NCBI GenBank assembly: GCA_030847615.1
Contig: JAUMIR010000003.1
Coordinates: 74,968,001 to 75,032,000 of the forward strand
Length of the DNA: 64,000 nucleotides
Reading direction: 5' to 3'
Source of the DNA: Gambelia wislizenii
Lineage: Eukaryota > Chordata > Lepidosauria > Squamata > Crotaphytidae
Shown here one piece after another: positions 22,331 through 34,134 of this stretch. A program made the translations under genes and the position numbers. Within the stretch, counting starts at the first letter, position 1; every line of letters starts with the position of its first letter. The notes below the pieces were generated by a model. It was not told the DNA's origin, ran no database searches, and saw only the letters and a program-made list of their open reading frames with translations.

Positions 22331-23029
22331 GGATTAATTTTTACTGTGCCCAAGGGAGCCATTTGTAACTAAAGATGTCTCACTGTCTGTGCACTGGGTG
22401 GTAGGAAACAGAAAAAGAGATGGCTTGAAAATATTACTCTGGATCCCCCATCTACCCAGTCTATATAGGATCTGAATTTGGGCTTGGCCAGTGAAAGATC
22501 TGAAAGTTGAGGTAGAGCTTAATTTTAAAAATATGGCAAGTTTCAAGCTTGCCATGATAACCTTTTCTTCTGATACCAAGTGCCTAGAATTATTTATGGT
22601 CACCCCTTCTTAGAATGCCTGCCAGCAACTTCACCCTGAGTTGCTGTAATCCAGAGGTGTTGCCATTGGCCCAATTTACAGTGGTCAGATAGACCACAAT
22701 TTTAGGAGGTACAACAAGTAGATTCTCATTTAATATTCAGCACCTCTGGGGTGATTTTTGAAAAATAGTCCTAAATATGGTTCATATGTGGAAATAGAGC
22801 TGTGCCAAAACATTTTGCTGTACAAGCCAGAATGGCAAACAATAGCTACCTGCTCACCAAAGGTAAGGGGCACAGTACTCTAAACATAATATCCAAAGCC
22901 AGACAAGTTGTTTTGGCAAAGGATGCAGAAAACCCATTAAACACTTCTCTTCCCATCTCTAAGAGAGAGGAAAAAACGCATTAACAGCAAATTACTAACA
23001 CCCTGCTGCTTTTTCACAACTCTCCAAAT
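22331..23029. other. Stretch without recognised gene
   Basis: Nothing recognised on either strand. Confidence 0.4.
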
Positions 23030-23095
23030 CAGCTGCTTGAGGTGGATGCCTCACTGTACCTAATGGTAGGGTGGCTTTGTGTGGAAAAGTTATAT
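23030..23095. repeat. Fragment of a 'gcctgaggcagctgcctcac' repeat
   Basis: The words gcttgaggtggatgcctcac and taatggtagggtgg match the family also seen at 53610-53865 (gcctgaggtagctgcctcac). Class unknown; probably a DNA-transposon relic. Confidence 0.45.
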
Positions 23096-23280
23096 TTGAG
23101 ATGATTCATTCTATAACTCTGTAGTCATATTTTCATGAGCATGATCTCAGATTTTCCTCAAGTCCTCCATTCATAGCTTCTTATCTTGAAAACGTATGGT
23201 ACATGCAATTTACATGTACATGTACTGTATATGTGCTCTTGTAAGATATTTAAAAATAATTCTGTGAGTATCAATTATTA

Positions 23281-23494
23281 CAGTGGGCCCACCTGACCCA
23301 TGGGCTCCAAATCCCCTATTTTGAGCAACTGTGGATCATCACATCCTATACTTTAAATGGCGGTGATGTGAATGCAGATGTTCTGAAGCATCCACATGCA
23401 CTTCTCTACCATTATGAAACATAATCGTCTGTGTTTTTTGTCATACATGAGGGGTCCTGGAACCAAGCCCCCCACAGATCCAGAGGACCCACAG
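23281..23494. mobile_element. Tigger/pogo-like MITE, CAGTGGGCCC type
   Basis: TA on both sides (23279-23280, 23495-23496). The left end is cagtgggcccacctgaccca and the right end is the inverse (cagaggacccacag). Internal ggggtcctggaaccaagccc matches other pogo-derived MITEs here. Non-coding. Confidence 0.8.
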
Positions 23495-23644
23495 TACATT
23501 GCTTTTCAAAACATCTGTGTGTGAGAGAGTGTGTGTGATGTTAGGTTACATTAAGCTGAATGTGTCTGTGCAGTTACAAAAAAACAATACTGTAATATTG
23601 GGAAAACAATAAGTGGTCTTGTAACCATTTCCAAAGCAGCTGCC

Positions 23645-23769
23645 AAGTTAGTATGTTATAGCAAACATAGCAAGTCCTGTGGCACCTTAGACTAACACAT
23701 TTGTTAGGATTGTATTTTAATTTTTGTAAGCCACCCCAATTGTTTTAACAGAGGGGCGGGGTATAAATA

Positions 23770-23800
<31 letters not shown>

Positions 23801-23880
23801 TATTAGCCTGAGCTTTTATGGACTGTAGCCCACTCCATGAGATGAATGAAGTGTAACAAATTTATTATAGCTTAAGAAGG
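23645..23880. repeat. Fold-back family repeat carrying an L2 tail insertion
   Basis: The left piece is gtggcaccttagactaacac and the right piece is cctgagcttttatggactgt, agcccactcc, in the order seen in the family's other copies. The break holds the LINE tail at 23702-23802. The minus strand at 23841-23812 has a degraded hammerhead-like core with a 7-bp stem. Confidence 0.65.
23702..23802 (+). mobile_element. L2-type LINE 3' tail (very short copy)
   Basis: The segment reads tttgtaagccaccccaattg, ttttaacagaggggcggggt and ends in ATT repeats. It is the same 3' end as the longer copy at 10241-10835, here reduced to about 100 bp by 5' truncation. Confidence 0.85.
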
Positions 23881-24095
23881 AAAGGGAGATGGAGGAGGTA
23901 TCTAGCAACACCTTTGAGACTAACTGATATACAGGTATTTCAGCATAAGCTTTCATAGACTCCAGCCCACTTCCTCAGAAGCTTATGCTGAAATATATCT
24001 GTTAGTCTCAAACAGGTTACTAGATTCCCCCCTTCTCCCCTTCTCCTTCTTATGCTGAAACAGACTAACATGGCTATCTCCTTGAAAACATTATT
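23880..24095. repeat. Fold-back repeat with hammerhead-like centre
   Basis: The left arm (about 23880-23952) and right arm (about 23979-24050) are inverse, for example tttcagcataagctt / aagcttatgctgaaat and gagactaac / gttagtctc. Between them, on the minus strand, lies ctgagga, a short stem and gaaagc. The right end ggctatctccttgaaaacat is the inverse of the 'gtagccatgttagtctg' head common in squamate repeats of this type. Confidence 0.8.
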
Positions 24096-25810
24096 ATAAC
24101 ATAAGCTTTCATGGACATTTTTCATAAACATTTATTACTTTTTAAACCCTCATCTGGGCAGATTACAACAACAACCTACAATTGAGTGTTTTAATCAGTG
24201 AAAACTGGTGGTTCCCATTTCAGTAGGGCAGTAAGTCTACTCCAGGTTTTAATCTGGGGTTTAAGAGAGTTTTCCATAGTGCTAAAACTTATCCCTTCCC
24301 CCCAATAGGTTCAGCACCTCGGATAGCTCTTTAAGGCTATCCCAAACCCACAATAGATTCACCTACCCACTGATGAGGGCTGTGAGCCACCACTGTCCCT
24401 AACCTGGAGTAATTTCTGACTGAATGAGAATTCCAGAATATTGTAGTGCATAAAAATGCCCCATGTTCATCACAGGATAGGAAATATCATAGGATATAAG
24501 ATAGAAAAGGTACTATGGATAGGAAAGTTACTGTGGATAGGAAAGTTACTGTAGATATTCCACAGTACCAAAACACCCAGAGCCAAGAAATTCATGCTCA
24601 TATGTGGTGGGACATTTATTTTGAGTAGCTGTCAGTTCTCCTGTCTTGCAAAAAATGTAGCTAATACATACACAAGAGATTAATTGCGACAATGTCTGTT
24701 TTTAAACTGTTACAAAAAACTATGTGAGGTTGGCTGAAACTTGGAGATGTTCTTTATAACTCTTCAGGTAACAATATTTAAAATGCTTACTTTGTAAGTC
24801 TAGTTCTGTGTAAATGCTGCAACAAAACATGATTCTGAAGAACTGAAATGCCCAATCTGCCTTAGTATACAGAATACAAAGGTTCTTCCTTAGTATTCTG
24901 TTAATTTAGCATTGTGTCCTTTTGCATACTGCTGTTCTGGCTTAGTTTCTGGTGTTTCTGCTTGGCTCAAGAAAGAACCAGTTTCCTTTCAGTGCTAAAC
25001 TAGATGCTATGTTAAATCACAGTTTCCCCTTATGTGTCTCTTCCCCCTCTTTGTAAAATAGTAGTCATGCAGGCTGAAGTGGGGAAGAAACCAGGATTAT
25101 GGAGCATAGGAAAGGGGGGATAACTTTTCTCTCATATGTAGTTGCACTGAAAATCAATTTCCTCCTATAGCTGCTATGGAGGGAGGGGGGAGCTGACGTT
25201 GGTTAAGCATCTGTAATGTAGATGCCCTTATGGAGACAAAGGGCTACATCCTACCTTTGGTAGCACAGGGGTAGAACTTGGCTAGATGCTCACAGGAGGC
25301 AGCAGGGAAGGTTAGACTGGAGAGTAACCTGGGATTGGAAACCTCTGCAGTTCTGGTAAGGAACCAAAGAGTGACATAGGCTTTTCTTGGGCTGAGATTA
25401 GCCAAAGGAGAACCATACAGAGAATATGATGATATTGAAAGGAATGTTTAATACTTTGCATAAGAGACAGACTGTGGTGTAGGAGCCAGTGACATGATTC
25501 CTAAGAGGATTCCAAGGCCATATCCTCATCTTAGCACACTGAGCTGGGTTTATTATGTAGGATTAGGAATCTAAGGGCTTTTCCAAGCAATCTGTAAAGG
25601 CTTGCCCTGCTTGCATTTTAATCTTTGCATGATAGACCTGCATATCTTTTTTAACAAGGGCAAAAACACAGTCCCCAAACATGAATATTACATAGAAAAG
25701 CCTTGCTATTGTTTGCCATCACAGCCACTGCTTTCAAAAAAATCTGAAAAGAAGTGTCCTCCCATTCTAGAGTGGGAAAATGAGCAAAAGAAATGGGAAT
25801 CATGCTGTCC
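24096..25810. other. Repeat-poor stretch without recognised gene
   Basis: One small tandem repeat (taggaaagttactgt, two copies and a partial, 24515-24556). Otherwise nothing recognised. Confidence 0.4.
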
Positions 25811-25895
25811 TTCACATTTTGTTGAACTGCAGCTCCCAGCATTCCTCACCATTGGCTGTGCTGGCTAAGGTGAGTTGCAGTCCAACGACATCTGG
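25811..25895. mobile_element. hAT-like MITE relic
   Basis: The ends are inverse: gttgaactgcagctccca on the left and gagttgcagtccaacgacat on the right, around accattggctgtgctggct. This is the core of short hAT MITEs. Terminal cagtg/cactg is lost. Confidence 0.6.
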
Positions 25896-26662
25896 AGGAT
25901 TGCATGATTCCCATTCCAGGTATAAAATAATCTTCCCCAAGCTGGTGCCATCCAGATGAGTTAAGTGTAAGAAGAAGGAAGCATGGGTCAAAATTCCTGG
26001 GGCCTGGACCTCTGGGAGCCTGAACACTGGGGGGAAAACATACAATACATTACAAAAGGAATTGTAGTATCTGAAAAGCCCAGAGAATTGCTATTATCTC
26101 AGTTCTTAAATGCAGGAGAGGGCATAATCTGTCTTGCACCAGATTTGGTATCAGCTCTCATCAGCCCATGTTAGGCTGCAGTTCTCCACATCTCCAGCCA
26201 GCATGGCTGTGGCCCAAGCCTGTGGAGCCTATGTCATATTGGGGAAGGCACAATAATTGTGTGCAGGATTTGGCTAACAGCAATTCATGCAATTGTAGCA
26301 GCAAGGCAGGAAAAATACCCTGATCATCATAAGAATTGTTGTGGCCACCCAAGGTTGCCAGTTCAGGGTCATTCCAGGCCCTGAGATTTCCAGGCCAAAC
26401 CCTGAGATTTAGGAATGGCCCCTGGTGATGTCATTAAGCATTATGTATTAAATACCAACCACAATTGCTCACAGCTTGTCAATCAAACACACACACACAC
26501 ACACAGAACATTTTTTGGAAATTAAGATGGAAATCTTTTCTTTCTCTGTTCCCAGAGAAAGGTGAAAAAAAGGGAATTACCTTCTCATTTACTTAATATA
26601 GTCCACTTGCTTCTAACCAGAAGTTGGATGCAGAGCAGAGTGGAGGGTGAGCTTTGGTACGA
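25896..26662. other. Stretch without recognised gene; (AC)n at 26486-26506
   Basis: A hAT-like scrap may lie at 26155-26215 (ctgcagttctccacatctcc, agccagcatggctg). Otherwise nothing recognised. Confidence 0.4.
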
Positions 26663-26895
26663 CAGTTGTCCCTTCATATTCGCTGGGGTTTGGTTCCATG
26701 ACCTCCCGTGGATACCAAAATCCGTGAATACTCAAGTCCCATTATATGCAGTGGCATAGCAAAATGGTGTCCCTTATATAATAAGATGGCAAAATCAAGG
26801 TTTGCTTTTTGTATTATTATTTTTTAAAGAATATTTTCAAGCCATGAATACCTAAATCCATGGATACCAAATCTGTGGATACGGAGGGACAACTG
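26663..26895. mobile_element. Tigger/pogo-like MITE, CAGTTGTCCC type (copy 1)
   Basis: Ends are cagttgtcccttcatattcg and the inverse tggatacggagggacaactg, with TA on the right (26896-26897) and a mutated GA on the left. By eye it is about 90% identical to the reverse complement of 29364-29590. Confidence 0.85.
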
Positions 26896-28355
26896 TACAA
26901 CTACTGGGAGGGAAGGAGGAAGTTAGCTAAGTCTTTGTAAATTGCAGCAACAGATCAATTAAACTTTGTAAATTGTAGCAAACTGTTACTGAATAGCCCT
27001 CTTGCCTGGAGCTGAGCCCACCAAAACTGGAGAATTTGTACTCTTATCTTCCACCTGGATATGACCTGCAAAAAATGGAGACTCAGGGCCATGGCTTGAG
27101 ATTTGGCTATCCTGTGGTCACTGAGTTGACAACTGTATTGTGCAATTTAGCTGAAAGCTTTGTGGGGCTTTGATTTCAAGCAATTCTACATATTTCAGAT
27201 GGCTTTGAAGTCTTATGGGACCTTGGAATGCATTTTCCATTTGATCCAAGGAACCAGTCGCATAGCTGGCATTAACCCTAGGTGGACAGAAGTACTGTGT
27301 TTTGGAAAATATGCTGGCCTGGATGGTGGAACAGATAGTTGTGGATGGGGTTGCACTTCTTCTAAAGGGCCCACTATACATTTAGAGAATTTTGCTTGCA
27401 TTCCCCAAAGAGATACAGGTTCCAGGAGTTCTTTGTACTAGTTTAGGCTGGTTTATTGACCACAGCCATATCTAGAGAGTGGCAGAGCTTGTCTCTGTGG
27501 CACATGTATTGGCTACTTACAGACTGGATTACTGGAATGCGGTTTGCATGGGGTTGTCTTTTAAGTATGGTCTGGAAATATGCAGAATATAGCAGCAAAA
27601 ATGCTTGTAGGAGCTAGATGTACTGATCACATTGCACTGATTTGCTCAAGTTTTAAGCCCAGTTTAACATGCTTGCATTCACCTTTAATTTCCTCTGATC
27701 TTGAGACTTAGGATCAGCATCAGAGGCCCTGTTTTCTTTCAATCAGCAAGAACTGTTAAGTTGGTGAGAACAAAGAGCAGGTTGGTGATTCTGCATCTCT
27801 GGAATACCCACCTCAGAGAAATATGTTTGTCCCTCCTTGTTAATGTATAGGCAGGCTTCAATAAACCAGTTTATTCCAGGTAGCTTTAGCAGAATTTGTG
27901 GTTCTGTAACTGTTTTATCTGTTTCCCTTATTTTAAAGATTTTATTTATTATTGCTATATTTAAACATTTTCTTTTTGGATTTACAGTATTGATCAGTGT
28001 GCAGCTTTATTATTTTAATATTGCTCTGTTTTTCTCCTATCTCATTGATTTAGTATCATTGCTTGCATGTGCCCTTGCATTGTTTTGCTGACTCTTATAA
28101 TTCACCTTAGCAAGACAATTTATCTTGAAAGGCAGGATAAACATTATTACATGACGAAAGAAAACATGATTCTCTCTAAACTGCATAACAACTGAGGTTC
28201 TAGGGACAGGGTGGACAACCTCCCAGATATGGGAGGCCACAATCAGAATACAGGTATATATGCATGTTGTGTAGCTACATTTCCGTAGCTACTTCTCCTG
28301 AAGCTAAGCCCCCAAAACTCATTTATAAGCACATAGCCCTAACACACACACACAC
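26896..28355. other. Stretch without recognised gene
   Basis: No family recognised. Small AT-rich runs at 27905-28030. Open frames at 27118-27441 on both strands have no known motif. Confidence 0.4.
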
Positions 28356-28605
28356 CGGCCATAAGGTCATTTTCATGTTGTTGGAGAATGGACAGATGAG
28401 CAAGGATGTGTCCAGCTATTTTCCTGTAGCTGGATGTGCTGTGACAGGCACTTCCAGAGACCTTCAGAGGTCCTTGTAAGCTCTCTGAAGATGATGTCCT
28501 TGCTACATGTCGAGGTACAAAAAAATAGCTAGATGCATTCCTATTCTCTGATAACATGGAAATGGCCATGTTATGGAGGCTGTTCTGCCACAAGGAAAGG
28601 TTGCG
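28356..28605. mobile_element. Fold-back MITE of unknown class
   Basis: The left region (gtcattttcatgttgttgga, gaatgg, then gatgtgtccagctatttt) is matched by the inverse of the right region (aaatagctagatgcattcct, attctctgataacatggaaa). Non-coding. Ends and target duplication are not fixed. Confidence 0.5.
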
Positions 28606-29363
28606 GGGGAGGGAGGGATTTTGGCCATTGGGTAGTTTCACTTATGCCATCATGTAGGAGTGTATGAGCATAAAAATTAAAAATCTATTAAAGATTCCAG
28701 GGAGCAAGCCCTTTGGGAATATCTTCTTGAGAAAGTTTACTGAGCAGAGCTATGTAGAGACACAAAGGAGAGCAGACTCAATTAGCATTGGTAAGTATTA
28801 TAAATCACAGTCATTAAGGCCACTCAAATGGAATAAAGGCAAAGAAAAACTTTACTTTAAAATATCAAAGCGTTTACTAACAAGTCTTCCAATCTACTAT
28901 TCAAAATACAAAAGCAGCATATTTAACTAACTAAAGGACTTCAGGGTAAAACTCAAGCAATCCAGGGAGATTCAAGTTTAGAATAGGATAAACAAATCAG
29001 GATTCCTTAGTATTTCATGCAGTACTATCCATATTTCTTTATTCTTCAGAAAAAGGTGAATGCAAGAGAGAGCTTATCTCTCTTCTTCATGCATGGTGGT
29101 GAGTGCGTGGAAGTAAAGGGAAGAGAAAGCCTTGTGGTGCAGTTTCACTTAAAAGGAGAACAAACAAAGACCAATAAAACATTTACATCAGGAGGTCATG
29201 TGATGAATGACTCAACAGGTCACCCCATATCATATAGCTTCCATAAGCTACAAAGTAACTAATGTAGGTTGAAGAGAAAAGGGGAGGAACTTAAGCATGC
29301 AAGGACTTCCCTAAATTTACTTAAGTGTGTGTGTGTGCGTGTGCGTGCAGGAAGAATGCTATA
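28606..29363. other. Stretch without recognised gene
   Basis: Only a short (GT)n run near 29325-29345. Nothing coding recognised. Confidence 0.4.
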
Positions 29364-29590
29364 TAGTTGTCCCTCCGTATCCACGGATTCGGTATCCATG
29401 GATTTAAGTATTCACGGCTTGAAAATATTCTTTAAAAAAATAATCCCAAAAGCAAACCTTGATTTTGCCATCTTATATAAGGGACACCATTTTGCTATGC
29501 CATTGCATATAATGGGACTTGAGTATTCACGGATTTTGGTATCCACAGGGGTCCTGGAACCAAACCCCAGTGAATATGAAGGGACGACTG
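29364..29590. mobile_element. Tigger/pogo-like MITE, CAGTTGTCCC type (copy 2)
   Basis: TA on both sides (29362-29363, 29591-29592). Ends are tagttgtccctccgtatcca and the inverse gaatatgaagggacgactg. It is in opposite orientation to copy 1 and about 2.5 kb away. Non-coding. Confidence 0.88.
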
Positions 29591-30073
29591 TATTTCCTAC
29601 ACATCATAATTCAGCAACACAATGCCAGCCTTTATTTCTCAGTAGGATCACTTTTCCTGGAAGTGTGATTCAAATGGGGAACAGGTACCTACTTTTGTAG
29701 ACAGACTGTGTGTTGCCCACCACTGCCCAAATTCCAAGTAGTTATTGCTGGGTGTGTAGAATTTGTGAAGGAGAATGAGAGAAGGGCTAATCAAGAGAAT
29801 GGCTATCATGCTGAGGAACATATTATTTTCCCAGCTGATCAATATAGTCCTAAAGTATTTTGTGTACATATATGTACAAAGGATTCTGCTACATAGCTGG
29901 GGCTGCTTCATTGGGGTGAAGGAGCTGAAGTATTTTTTAAAATAAACCTTGGAAGTCATCTCAGAATGGTGACAGAGCCTGGGCTGTTGGCATGCACCAG
30001 CTTTTTCAAATCTCTTATTTATGATACATTTTGGATTTGGTGAAGAAGGCAAGATGTATTAAGGACTTAATCA
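29591..30073. other. Stretch without recognised gene
   Basis: Nothing recognised. Confidence 0.4.
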
Positions 30074-30260
30074 CACTACACAGTTATAGTGCTATTATTC
30101 CACTTTAACTGCTATGGCTGCCTCCTGTGGAATCCTGGGATTTCCAGTTTACGGAGGGGCATTTAGAACTGTCAGCCAGAGAGGTCTTAGGCCTCACTAA
30201 ACTACAAGCCCCAGAATTCCACAGGAGGCAGTGGAATAGTAGCGCTAAAACAGTGTAGTG
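30074..30260. mobile_element. hAT-like MITE with inverse ends
   Basis: The left end cactacacagttatagtgct and right end agcgctaaaacagtgtagtg are inverse over about 30 bp. The interior (ggaatcctgggatttccagt; actacaagccccagaattcc) is the palindromic core typical of squamate hAT MITEs. No clear 8-bp duplication. Confidence 0.7.
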
Positions 30261-30995
30261 TCAGTAGGCTTGCATTCCAAACATTTGCAGTGGTCTGCTC
30301 TGTTACTGCTGTTCAGAGTCACATTCATCCCAAGGAGCAGAAGTTAGAAGTCTTGACTCCTCTTTTCCCTCAACCCATTTTATTAGTCCACTCTTCTTCC
30401 ATAAGAGTACCCAGTTCCTCCCACTGCCTTCCCAGAACTGAGAAAGAATGAAACATAGATACCCTGCCTTTCTGTCTGCTGTTGTACACTTTGCAAGTGT
30501 GCTGCATGGCTTACTCACAAGCTTGTTCACACATTCTGAGACATTTATATATGAGAATTATATCACACTCACAGATGCTTAACTTTTGGCTGCAAAGTAA
30601 ACTAAAGAATATATTTTGCTCTCCAAGCCCACAAAGGGCGGATTAGTATCTCCAACTGAAGCTGGCGGGGGGGGGGGGAGGTATGGAACATCTGAGCAAA
30701 GCCTAGAGGTAGAGGAAGGGCTGTTCTGTGCTGGTTTATTTGGTGCATGCCAGTGCTAGGTCCTCAGTTTCCCATTCTTTGCCAGCAGGAACCAACACAG
30801 GGCCCAGCAGTTTGCCAGGAAACAGCTGCATATCTTTTTCCCAGGGGCCATTGTTCTTGGTTGCTAAGAAACATGGCCCTTCAGGTGTCACCAGGGAGAC
30901 AGGGCCTGGGTATTTGGTTTTAGGTCAGCAACAATAAAGGCAGCAGAACTGCTTGGGCGTCCTGGGCCCTCCTCGGTCATTTGTCAGCTGTGCCT

Positions 30996-30998
<3 letters not shown>
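30261..30998. other. Stretch without recognised gene; G run at 30665-30680
   Basis: Nothing else recognised. Confidence 0.4.

Positions 30999-31090
<92 letters not shown>
30999..31090. repeat. (CT)n(GT)n(GA)n compound microsatellite
   Basis: About 18 CT units, then about 9 GT units, then about 18 GA units. The CT and GA blocks are complementary and can fold into a long hairpin with a GT-rich loop. Confidence 0.95.
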
Positions 31091-31091
<1 letters not shown>

Positions 31092-32469
31092 AAGAGCTAA
31101 CTAGTTATTGGGCAAATTGCCTACCAGCATGGGACCTATGCCAGTTTGGTAATCCACCTGACTTCTCCCTCAGCAGTGCAGTATTTTTCCAACCATACTT
31201 TGGCTCAGTGTCTGAGGCATCACTGGGCATCCATCTCTGTTTTCTGCTGGTATTCTATCAGGATCCTGGAGATTTCTGAGATTTTTTGAACTCAGCTGGC
31301 AGATTCTGTAATTCTGGTCCTCTTCCTCCTCTGTTCACCCCACTATCTTTCTGATTTGAAGGGTCAAGTCTCTTTCCTTTTCTTTTACACTTTTGCGTGG
31401 AAAAGGTGGTGCTTGGAAGTGAGGTAGGAATTCATCCTCAGTCAAAAGAAAGGCTCTCTCTTCCTTTCATAAGCAATGTCAGTAACTATTTAGCCATATG
31501 TACTTGTGTGGCTTCTGTGTGAAGGAAATGTGATGTGATCCAAGAGATCTGTGAGCAATTTCTCTTTATCTTCCTCCATTCCTCCACCCACCCATCCTGC
31601 CTTGCATTTATAACCTGAAAAACAGCTTGAGGAGGCTGGAAATTTTATTTGAGTAGCAGCAAAGAAGGAGTGCTCACTTCTTTCCTTTTATGTTCTTTTG
31701 CTGATCAAAATCATATGTAGTGAAACTACTTTTCTCTAGTGCAGAGAATGGTAAACGATCCCCATATCGTCCTCCAAGATGCTTAAGCACAGGTCAAATG
31801 GAAAGTTAATGCTTTTTAAATTGGATTGGGGGGTGGGAGTGGTATGACCAGCATAGAAAAATCTTGCTCTGTATTTCATCTCCTCTTATCACAACATATT
31901 TCCCCAGGATATTGTCATTTTAAAGACTTGGTACCAATGGGATTATATCTGAGTCCTCTCCATTCCAGATTTATCCAGTTGACAAGCTATTCCTTTTCTG
32001 ACTTTGAGAAGGAGAAGCTGGATGGTTCAGAGTTGATCTTCCCAAGCATATGCCATTTGGTCACAAAGCACTGAGACATTCCAGCTTCCACACAGTCCTA
32101 TGGAGTTCATATTTTTCTCCACTTATTATGCACAAAGCCTTCTGCATCAGAGTCTGTTTAAATTAGCCACTAACTCAAATGGCTTAATGCACAATGTGTG
32201 GGAGGGGAAAGGCAGACAGTGACCAAATTTAAAATGGAGATTAAACTATTAATCAGCTCCAGATGGGCCTCTCCATGAAGGTCAAAGAGCCACTGTTGGC
32301 CCAAAGAGGAACTATGACTGCAGGGTGGTGGTGGTGTCAGGTTTTAGTCCACATGCCAGTGGAGCTGTGTTGAGGATGTTGCTGGAATCCTGCATTTTAG
32401 GAAGCCAATGATGAGGGATCATGGGAAGTTGTAGTTCAGGGCCACAAGATGCCCACTCCTTCTATAGAA
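31091..32469. other. Repeat-poor stretch without recognised gene
   Basis: The part at about 32150-32290 (aaattagccactaactcaaa, attaaactattaatcagctc) is repeat-free with homeodomain-like cores and is a weak candidate for a conserved non-coding element. A hAT-like scrap lies near 32410-32450. Confidence 0.35.
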
Positions 32470-32659
32470 CAATGCTACTCAAAGTGGTGGTCTGTGGACA
32501 GTGCTGATCTGCAACCAATCTGCCAGTCCACAGTGAGTTTCCAGAAAAGAAAAAGAAAAATGGAGTTGTAGTTAATGGAAACAAATATGATACTAGTCCT
32601 TGGCACATGGGGGTGGGGGAAGGGATAGTTCCTCATATCAGACATCTTGAGAAGCACTG
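32470..32659. mobile_element. hAT-like MITE, CAGTGCTACTCAAAG family (copy 1)
   Basis: Ends are caatgctactcaaagtggtg and the inverse catcttgagaagcactg. Flanks ctatagaa and ctctagga agree at 6 of 8 positions, fitting an eroded 8-bp hAT duplication. Interior (ctagtccttggcacatgg) is shared with copies at 33335 and 34135. Confidence 0.75.
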
Positions 32660-32714
32660 CTCTAGGAGAACATGTCAACAGAGGTTCATTTGTGAAATGT
32701 AATTAATTCTTTTC

Positions 32715-32835
32715 AACATGTAGGTTATAAGCAGTATTTTGCAATGGACTATGAAAGACTGTTGCAAAATGAGTGCTCATTTTAAGGCAGTTTTTCATAG
32801 CCCACAGTTGAAGGCTGCTTATAACCTACACATAT
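32715..32835. mobile_element. Small palindromic repeat (MITE-like)
   Basis: The left arm tgtaggttataagcag (32719-32734) is the exact inverse of ctgcttataacctaca (32815-32830). Matching continues inward (ctatgaaagactg against cagtttttcatag). No coding part. Class not determined. Confidence 0.7.
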
Positions 32836-33334
32836 AAGAAAATTCAAAATCTGGTGCATTCAGAATAAATTGCAGGCTTTCACTGAATGTCACCTTTTAA
32901 AAAAAGTGTTATGGTGTCAAAAGCTGGAAGTAGGTGTGGATGAGACAAAACAGGAGTGATAGGTTGAGAGTCACTGTCAAAAAAACCCCTAAGAACTATT
33001 TTCCAAATTTAAATCTTGCCATCAATGTTGCTGTTTCCCCAGCAAACCTATATTTTATGCACAGGTAAAAACCAGCTTGGGGAAGGCTTTACATTTGGAA
33101 AGTAGTGATGGTGAAAGGCTTAACCCCTCCACCCCCTTGCCTTGTGTTGTGCCCTTGATATAACTCACTCCCTGTTGCTGTTAGACATGGGAGTGCTTGT
33201 TCACAGCTCTGTTGTGGAATATCTCATGTGGACCTGTGTGTATATGCTAAATTGTTGTGGAATATTTCTACTCATTGTTACAGATCTAAGCTGCTAGTGA
33301 TTCACATTTAAGATGAAACAGTGTATATCTCAAG
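32836..33334. other. Stretch without recognised gene
   Basis: Nothing recognised. Confidence 0.4.
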
Positions 33335-33527
33335 ATTACTCAGCGTTCTAATACTCAGAACAGGCTGTTTGATGGGTGGGGAGGACTGGCAATTTTTTCC
33401 CAGTGTGCCAGGAAGTGGCACTGTATTTGTGCTCTTCAGGTACAACTGTTTCTTTCTTTCCTGTAAACTTGCTGGGGATCTGGCACTGATACTGGTCCAA
33501 GGACCACAACTTAGAGTAGAGCTAACT
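33335..33527 (-). mobile_element. hAT-like MITE, CAGTGCTACTCAAAG family (copy 2, diverged)
   Basis: The minus strand reads ctactctaagttgtggtcct, tggaccagtatcag, tttacaggaaagaaagaaac, in the order of copies 1 and 3. The far end is not clearly preserved. Confidence 0.55.
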
Positions 33528-33664
33528 TAGAAGACTCACCCAAGGTCTACTTGATTTTTGACCCTTAAGTAGATGCTGCTTCTCTCATTTTTTATCTCTT
33601 GTTTTGTAATCTTGAAGGCCAGATCTTTGCTTTCTTGCTTTAAATGAAAGCCAAACAACCCAGG

Positions 33665-33905
33665 GAGAGCCAGGATGGTGTAGTGGTTTGAGCATTGGAC
33701 TACAACTCTGGAGATCAGGGTTCAAATCCCTGCTTGGCCTTAGAAACCTACTGGGTGACCTTGGGCAAGTCATACTCTCTAAGTCTCAGAAGAAAGACAT
33801 ACCCCCTTTGAACAAATCTTGCCAAAAAACCACAGAGTGATATGTTCCCCTTAGGGTTGCCCTAAATTGGAAATGACTTGCAGGCACCTAACAACAACAA
33901 CCAAT
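33665..33905 (+). mobile_element. Sauria-type SINE, full length
   Basis: It has the pol III A-box region (ggtgtagtggtttgagc), B-box (gggttcaaatccc), the conserved middle (actgggtgaccttgggcaag; gaacaaatcttgcc) and a Bov-B-like end (gaaatgacttgcaggcacct) with (AAC)n. This is the most complete copy in the window. Derived from a tRNA head; mobilised by Bov-B LINEs. Confidence 0.93.
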
Positions 33906-34134
33906 ACCACCACCACCAACGACAACCACCACCCAGGAAACCAGATTCTCTGCTAGATTCTGGAATATTCTGTATGCTACAAAGCCTGAGATTATTGAGG
34001 TCTTTATGCAGATGAGGATAAATGATAGAGAGAAGACAGACACCTGAATGCCACTTTATTGGAAAGAGTGCTTTGGATGCTGCAAGGGTCAGCCTTTTAG
34101 CTGAGGAAAGAAACCAGGAAGGGATGGTTTAAAT

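Noticed and set aside
29269..29700. 143-codon frame resembling a small gene
   Set aside because: Most of it lies in a Tigger-like MITE and no family motif is seen.
30953..31279. 108-codon frame with long Ser/Leu and Arg/Glu runs
   Set aside because: It is translated from the (CT)n(GT)n(GA)n microsatellite.
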